This document shows positions 59,382 to 64,000 of a stretch of DNA of 64,000 nucleotides, in pieces (positions within the stretch are counted from its first letter, which is position 1; each line of letters starts with the position of its first letter). The notes under the pieces were generated by a model. The model saw only the letters and a program-made list of their open reading frames with translations, had not been told where the DNA came from and searched no databases. The position numbers were made by a program, and so were the translations under genes. Source of the stretch: JBCCXL01 sp039191605 (GTDB taxonomy: Bacteria > Acidobacteriota > Thermoanaerobaculia > Multivoradales > JAHZIX01); the NCBI GenBank assembly GCA_039191605.1, contig JBCCXL010000003.1:186001-250000 (forward strand), in the 5' to 3' direction.

Positions 59382-62156
59382 ATGATGCAAGGAACCTCAT
59401 CCGCCGATTGGCCCCGCCCGAGGAGCTTTCGCCGGGTCCAGTGGCTCGCCTCGCTCCTGCTGGTGTCGTCGGCCCTCTGGGTCTTGGCTGCGCCGCCGGT
59501 TTCGGCCACGGACACTGCGCCGTCGCCGGATCTCTGGCCGGAAGAGCAGCGGGCCTTCTTCCAAGACGGCCCTGCTCTGCTGCTCGGAGAGGCTCAGCAA
59601 GAGCAGCTTCTGGCAGCGGGCGAAGAGGAACGTGCCGATCAGATCGAGCGCTTCTGGCAGGGTGGTCCAGAAGGCCTCGAGGCGGCGGTGGAGCGTCGCC
59701 GAGGGCTGATCCAAAGCCTAGGTTTGAGCCCCATCGATACTCGGGCACAGGTCCTCTTCCTGCAGGGGCTGCCGGATTTCCGAGAGGTGGTGGACTGCGG
59801 CCAGGCTTTCCGGCCTCTAGAGATTTGGGGCTATGACGACGCTCTGGCTCCGGGGGTGGCGGCCGCCGCGGCGAGCGGACGACGGACTCCGGAAGCGAAG
59901 GGAGAACGTTCCCCTGGGCGGAATTACCTCATCCTGTACCGGCCCAACCCTGGATCGATGTTCGATCTCTGGCGTCCGACGGACTCCAAGCGGGTGCTCT
60001 ACACCCAGGAGCTGGAGTACTTCCTGGAGCAATGGGAAGAGCTCCGGGGCTATATCCGAGGGCGGCGCTTCGACCGTCAGGCCTGTGAGGAGGCCGAGCT
60101 GGTGGATGCCGTCACCGGTATCGACGGCCTCTTCGGCTTTACGGAGGATCGCCCACGGGACGCGGACATGGTGCGCTTCCTCCAGGCTCCAGACAATCTC
60201 GGGGCTTGGATTGCCGACGTGCTCGCCGAGGATGCGCCGAAAGTGGCCGAGGCGCTGGAGATCGAGAGCCTGAAGATTCAATTCCCGCAGCTGATGGGGC
60301 AGCGCATCGAAACTCGCTTCACGGTGCGTCTGCCAGACGCATCGGTCTTGGCGCTGCCGGAATCCAGCTCCGCTACGAGCTCAGACTCGGATTCCGACCC
60401 TAGCTTCGCGTCTACCGAGGGGGCCGCGGGCGCCGAATCCGACGACTCGGCGGAGGAGCCCGCGGAGGTGCTGCGCTGGGACGAAGAGCTGCCCAATAAA
60501 GACGACCCGCAAACCGACGTGCTGATGGAGGTGCTGCTGGAGCAGCGGGGGACGATTTTCGATGCCCAGCGGATTCGCTTTCGTCGTCCTCCCACCGACG
60601 AGGCGCTACCGATGGCGCTGGTAGCGGAGGAAGGGCTGCGGCCGGGGCAGGTTTTCGTCGCCCGCATTCTGGTGCGGGATCAGGTGTCCGGGGCCGAGGG
60701 GCGGGTGGTTCGCGGCTTCCAGGTTCCGCAGGTGCCCCAGCCGGTGGTGGAGCCCCCGGTGCCGGAACAGGTGCTCGTGGCCCTCGGTGAATCCCTCGCG
60801 GAGAGCTCCATGGCCGGTGAGGATTCGCTGGTGCTGATCCCACCGGAGGCGGACGTCATTCTCGGTCTGTGGAAAGCCGAAGCGCTGGTGACCGGCGAGC
60901 GCATCCGCAGAGTGGCCTTCTTTGTCGACGGGAAGCAGCAGCTCAAGCGCAGCCGTCCGCCTTTCTCGGTGGAGGTTCGACTCTCTCAATTCCCCACAGA
61001 ACAGGTGGTGCGAGCGGAGGGCTACGACAGCACGGGGGAGCTGGTGGCGGCAGACGAGGTGATTCTCAACCAGCCCCGGGGCGCGCTCCAGGTGCGCATT
61101 CTAGAGCCCTCGCGGGGAGCTCCCCGCCGCACCGAGATCACCGCCTCGGCGGAGGTCGTGGTACCGGAGGGGCGCCGGGTAGAGTCGGTAGAATTCCTCA
61201 TCAACGACGAATCGAAGCAGCTGGTGGAGTCGCCCCCTTGGAGCGCTGATCTCGACGTACCGACGCTCGGCGATCTGGTCTATCTCACCGTCGTTGCCAC
61301 CCTGGATGACGGCAGCCGGGCCGAGGATGTCCGCTTCCTTGCCAGTCCGGAATATCTCGAGGAGGTAGACGTCAACCTGGTGGAGCTCTACACCACCGTC
61401 GCCGATCGCGACGGGCGCTTGGTCAAGGGGCTGCAAGAGCAGGAATTCGAGGTTCTCGAGGCCGGCCGGCGTCAGGAGATCAGCAAGTTCGAGCTGGTGG
61501 AGGATCTCCCCTTGACCCTCGGTCTGACCATCGATGTTTCCGGATCGATGGCGAGCTCTCTCTACGAGGCGCAGCTGGCGGCTTCCGGCTTCATCGAGAA
61601 CATCATCACGCGCAAGGATCGCGCCTTCACCATCGCCTTCTCTAACCGTCCGGTGATGTTGATGCCTCCGACGGACGATGTCGGCGCCCTCAAGTCCAGC
61701 CTCGACGGCCTGCTGGCGGACGGCTGGACCTCCCTCCACGATGCCGTGGTGCAAAGCCTGTACTACTTCCGGGGGGTCCGCGGACGCCGTGCCTTGGTGG
61801 TGCTGTCGGACGGCGACGATACCGCCAGTAGCGTGGAGTTCCGCGAAGCGCTGGAATACTCCCGCCGCTCTGGCGTGTCCATCTACACCATTGGTCTCGG
61901 CGTCAGCGGCCTGGATTTGAGCATTCGCAACAAGCTCTCGAAGCTCTCTAAGGAGACCGGTGGACGGTCCTTCTTTATCCAGGAAGCGGCGGAGCTCCAG
62001 CAGGTCTATGACGAGATCGAGGAGGAGCTGCGCAGCCAATACCTGCTGGCATACACTTCGAACAACGATTTGGAGCCTGGAACCTACGTGGAGGTGGAAG
62101 TGAAGGTAGATCGCCGAGGAGTGGATGCGCGCACCGTGCGGGGTGTTTATCAATGA
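59382..62156 (+). CDS. secreted GWxTD-like and VWA-domain protein
   Basis: This large exported protein (924 aa) has a signal peptide (about 16-42, ending PPVSA). An N-terminal GWxTD-like region follows (EERADQIERFWQGGPEG, then LFLQGLPDFREVV), a domain family most frequent in Acidobacteria. A Ser/Asp-rich linker (about 325-350) leads to repeated beta-rich segments with PPEADVIL and FVDGKQQLKRSRPPFSVEV, typical of filament- or adhesin-like proteins. The C-terminal VWA domain (about 710-900) has the MIDAS motif DVSGSMASS and SDGDDTASS. It lies 4 bp into the next gene (ATGA). Function is unknown; secretion, adhesion or protease-like complex assembly are possibilities. Confidence 0.88.
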   Translation: MMQGTSSADWPRPRSFRRVQWLASLLLVSSALWVLAAPPVSATDTAPSPDLWPEEQRAFFQDGPALLLGEAQQEQLLAAGEEERADQIERFWQGGPEGLEAAVERRRGLIQSLGLSPIDTRAQVLFLQGLPDFREVVDCGQAFRPLEIWGYDDALAPGVAAAAASGRRTPEAKGERSPGRNYLILYRPNPGSMFDLWRPTDSKRVLYTQELEYFLEQWEELRGYIRGRRFDRQACEEAELVDAVTGIDGLFGFTEDRPRDADMVRFLQAPDNLGAWIADVLAEDAPKVAEALEIESLKIQFPQLMGQRIETRFTVRLPDASVLALPESSSATSSDSDSDPSFASTEGAAGAESDDSAEEPAEVLRWDEELPNKDDPQTDVLMEVLLEQRGTIFDAQRIRFRRPPTDEALPMALVAEEGLRPGQVFVARILVRDQVSGAEGRVVRGFQVPQVPQPVVEPPVPEQVLVALGESLAESSMAGEDSLVLIPPEADVILGLWKAEALVTGERIRRVAFFVDGKQQLKRSRPPFSVEVRLSQFPTEQVVRAEGYDSTGELVAADEVILNQPRGALQVRILEPSRGAPRRTEITASAEVVVPEGRRVESVEFLINDESKQLVESPPWSADLDVPTLGDLVYLTVVATLDDGSRAEDVRFLASPEYLEEVDVNLVELYTTVADRDGRLVKGLQEQEFEVLEAGRRQEISKFELVEDLPLTLGLTIDVSGSMASSLYEAQLAASGFIENIITRKDRAFTIAFSNRPVMLMPPTDDVGALKSSLDGLLADGWTSLHDAVVQSLYYFRGVRGRRALVVLSDGDDTASSVEFREALEYSRRSGVSIYTIGLGVSGLDLSIRNKLSKLSKETGGRSFFIQEAAELQQVYDEIEEELRSQYLLAYTSNNDLEPGTYVEVEVKVDRRGVDARTVRGVYQ

Positions 62157-62896
62157 AGCTGCTCGGCCGGTGGCAGTTCATCAGGCTCGAGAGGTACCTG
62201 CGTGGAGTCTTCTCCTCCCCGCTGGCCTGCTTGACGGCAGTCATGCTGGCGAGTTTCGCCTCCTCACCAGTGGGGGCGGAGACCTTCGTCTTCGAGCGGG
62301 TGAACTCGACCTTCGATCGATCGGGGATGACCTTTGCCCCGGTGACCGCCGGCGCCTTGACGGTGAATCTCTCCTCCCCGCGGAATGAGGTCACGATTCT
62401 CGAGCACGAGGTTCGTCTGGCGCCGCTGGGGCGAGGGCGTCACGCGGTGCGGGTGGAGGTCGAGGTGGAAGGTTTCGGCGAGCTCCTGGCGCTGCTCAGC
62501 GTGGGCGACAACGAAAGTGAGCTGAGTGACGAGGTGCTGGTTCCGCGGCAGCGGGTGGAGGTCGTCGGCCTGGTCAGCCTGGAGTCACGACCGGCGGGTT
62601 TCGTGGTGGAGATTCACGAGCTGCCGGATACCGTGGATGTCGCCATCGATAGCGGCCTTGCCGGTCGCCTGGCGAATACCTGTCGGCGCCTGGCGGGCCT
62701 GATGCCGCTCCTGCTGCCCTGTGACCGCCTGGAGTCTGCGCTAGCCAAGGCTACGCTGCCGCTGCCCCCTTCCGGGCACCGCTTCTTGATCCCTAACGAC
62801 CTGCTGACGGACGCGGACCGCCAGCGTCTCGCCGCCTATCTCGGTGAGCCCACAGGGGCCACCGCGGATCCGCCTTCGGCTCAGGGCTCGCCGTAG
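62153..62896 (+). CDS. secreted protein translationally coupled to the VWA gene
   Basis: This 247-aa protein has a signal peptide (about 18-43, LACLTAVMLASFASSPVGA). The mature part is beta-strand rich (FVFERVNSTFDRSGMTFAPV, then VTILEHEVRLAPLGRGRHAVRV, patterns only), with two cysteines (TCRRLAGLMPLLLPC) that may form a disulfide. I do not recognise a family. The start overlaps the VWA gene by ATGA, so equal expression and a shared complex are likely. The 3' end overlaps the convergent TRAP-binding-protein gene by 16 bp. Confidence 0.78.
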   Translation: MKLLGRWQFIRLERYLRGVFSSPLACLTAVMLASFASSPVGAETFVFERVNSTFDRSGMTFAPVTAGALTVNLSSPRNEVTILEHEVRLAPLGRGRHAVRVEVEVEGFGELLALLSVGDNESELSDEVLVPRQRVEVVGLVSLESRPAGFVVEIHELPDTVDVAIDSGLAGRLANTCRRLAGLMPLLLPCDRLESALAKATLPLPPSGHRFLIPNDLLTDADRQRLAAYLGEPTGATADPPSAQGSP

Positions 62897-64000
62897 CAGG
62901 AGGTGGCGTAGGCCAGCTCGGCGGTGCTGAACCAGCGCTGTGCCTGGCGCCGGGTCTGCCGCCAGGCGTCGTAGACCTTCCGATAGCCGGGATCTTGGGC
63001 CGCCAGCTCTTCGTAGAGCTCGAAGGCGGCGCTCTTGGCGGCCTGTAGGACGTCGTCCGGGAAGCGCTGCAGCGTGACCTCTCCGCTCGCCGTCAGCCGT
63101 TCCAGGGCTGCGGGATTGCGGTCATCGTAGCGCGCCTGCATTATCAGACCGGACTCCTGCGTGGCGGCCTCGAAGAGCTGCTGATACTCCAGCGGTAGCT
63201 CGTCCCAGGCCTTGCGGTTGACCAAGAAGCTCAGGGACGGGCCTGGCTCCCACCAGCCGGGATAGTGGTAGAAGCGGGCGACCTTGTGGAAGCCGAGCTT
63301 CTCATCGTCGTAGGGTCCGACCCACTCGGTGGCATCGATGGCGCCGCGCTCCAGCGCCGGATAGATATCTCCTCCGGCCAGCACCTGAACCGTCGCTCCG
63401 AGCCGGTCCATCACCTGGCCACCGAGGCCAGGAATGCGGATCTTCAGCCCCCGCAGCTGCTCGAGGGAGGTCACCGGCTGCTTGAACCAACCGCCCATTT
63501 GGGCTCCCGTGTTGCCGCCGGGAAAGGAGATCACGCCGAAGTCGGCGTAGAGCTCACGCATCAGCTCCAGGCCGCCGCCTTCGCTGAGCCAGGCGGTCTG
63601 CTGGCGCGAGGTGAGGCCGAAGGGGACGCAGCAATCGAAGGCGAGGGCAGGATTCTTGCCGGTGAAGTAATAGCCGGCGGTGTGGGCTACCTGCACGGTA
63701 TTCTTCTGCGCGGCGTCGAGCACCTGGAAGGGGGGAACCAGCTCGCCGGCGGGATAGACGCGAATTTCGAAGCGCCCGCCGGTGGCGGCGGAGAGCCGCT
63801 CCGCGAGCACGTCGGCCGCCCCGAAGATCGTGTCCAGACCCCGCGGGAAGCTCGACGCGAGGCGCCATCGCACCCGTTTCCCGGTATGGACTGCCGGCGC
63901 GCTCTCCGAGGCGCTGGAGGCGTCCTGGTCAGGCTTGGCGCAGGCGCCCACGACGGTGGCCCCGGCAGCACCTAAGAGGGTGCCTCCAAGGGCGGTACGG
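62881..64000 (-). CDS. TRAP-type C4-dicarboxylate/solute-binding protein (DctP family), partial
   Basis: This periplasmic solute-binding protein of the tripartite ATP-independent transporter class is at least 372 codons long. Visible blocks are WRLASSFPRGLD, GRFEIRVYPAGELVPPFQVLDA, GLKIRIPGLGGQVMDRLGATVQVL (pattern only) and GAIDATEWVGPYDD, the ligand-binding Arg/Trp region. The start is beyond the right edge: upstream codons to 64000 read RTALGGTLLGAAGATVVGAC, the end of a Tat signal with lipoprotein cysteine. Thus the shorter frame beginning at 63951 is not the true start. Membrane partners DctQ and DctM are not visible and may lie outside the window or be absent. Confidence 0.9.
   Translation of the reverse strand, partial: RTALGGTLLGAAGATVVGACAKPDQDASSASESAPAVHTGKRVRWRLASSFPRGLDTIFGAADVLAERLSAATGGRFEIRVYPAGELVPPFQVLDAAQKNTVQVAHTAGYYFTGKNPALAFDCCVPFGLTSRQQTAWLSEGGGLELMRELYADFGVISFPGGNTGAQMGGWFKQPVTSLEQLRGLKIRIPGLGGQVMDRLGATVQVLAGGDIYPALERGAIDATEWVGPYDDEKLGFHKVARFYHYPGWWEPGPSLSFLVNRKAWDELPLEYQQLFEAATQESGLIMQARYDDRNPAALERLTASGEVTLQRFPDDVLQAAKSAAFELYEELAAQDPGYRKVYDAWRQTRRQAQRWFSTAELAYATSCYGEP

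Noticed and set aside
1..64000. Search for CRISPR arrays, insertion sequences, integrases, tRNA and rRNA genes
   Set aside because: No regularly spaced repeats, transposase or integrase motifs, cloverleaf-like sequences or rRNA signatures were recognised by eye; a tRNAscan or cmsearch run would settle the RNA question.

Overview
The window is a 64 kb chromosomal segment of a GC-rich, aerobic, Gram-negative (outer-membrane) bacterium. The best fit is Acidobacteriota, possibly a Thermoanaerobaculia-like lineage. This is inferred from gene content: a large VWA protein of the acidobacterial type with a GWxTD-like N-terminus, an alternative complex III/caa3 respiratory operon, LptD, and GC-rich codon use throughout. 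Gene density is very high, with many ATGA or 8-14 bp overlaps and frequent TTG/GTG starts. I see no rRNA, tRNA, CRISPR array, insertion sequence or prophage. The last gene runs off the right edge.

Left part (0-26 kb), mostly housekeeping and accessory genes: a sigma-54 activator with a degenerate receiver; serC (minus); a DUF2007-like protein; an XPB-type helicase overlapping a Bax1/DUF790 nuclease; an SGNH-MBOAT O-acylation pair; recQ (minus); a small membrane protein, an SDR and an MFS carrier; pepE; a stand-alone MbtH-like protein with a small acidic partner; a kynA-kynU tryptophan catabolic operon (minus); maeB; a CsgG-like lipid/outer-membrane protein convergent with a pseudokinase-TonB fusion across a shared terminator; and ruvX-mltG (minus).

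Middle (25.5-37.4 kb), envelope and lipid genes: a thiolase; lptD with an acidic insert; a deoxysugar cluster (rmlA, rmlD, a GDP-mannose 4,6-dehydratase-like gene and a second SDR); a fusion of a phytol-kinase-like (VTE5) domain with a DUF92/VTE6 domain; a UbiA prenyltransferase; and a DUF1232 protein.

Respiratory island (37.4-53.5 kb): one long plus-strand operon encodes alternative complex III (actA-F plus a one-TM accessory subunit), a SCO copper chaperone and all four subunits of a caa3-type oxidase. It is preceded by a sigma70-like promoter with a perfect CRP/FNR-type palindrome just downstream of the -10 and closed by a hairpin terminator. ctaB (heme O synthase) and a second SCO follow nearby. 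Quinol oxidation by ACIII, electron transfer through the heme-bearing ActE and CoxB domains, and oxygen reduction by CtaD would form one chain.

Right part (53.6-64 kb): an esterase, a DUF1499 protein, an Ada/AlkA fusion directly coupled to ogt (alkylation repair), a YhaM-like exoribonuclease, the GWxTD-VWA protein with a translationally coupled secreted partner, and a Tat-exported TRAP-type solute-binding protein cut by the window end.

I did not find one unmistakable new defence or mobile system. The most unusual architectures are the pseudokinase-TonB fusion, the VTE5-VTE6 fusion, the orphan MbtH pair, the XPB-Bax1 pair and the unassigned subunit of the ACIII-caa3 operon.
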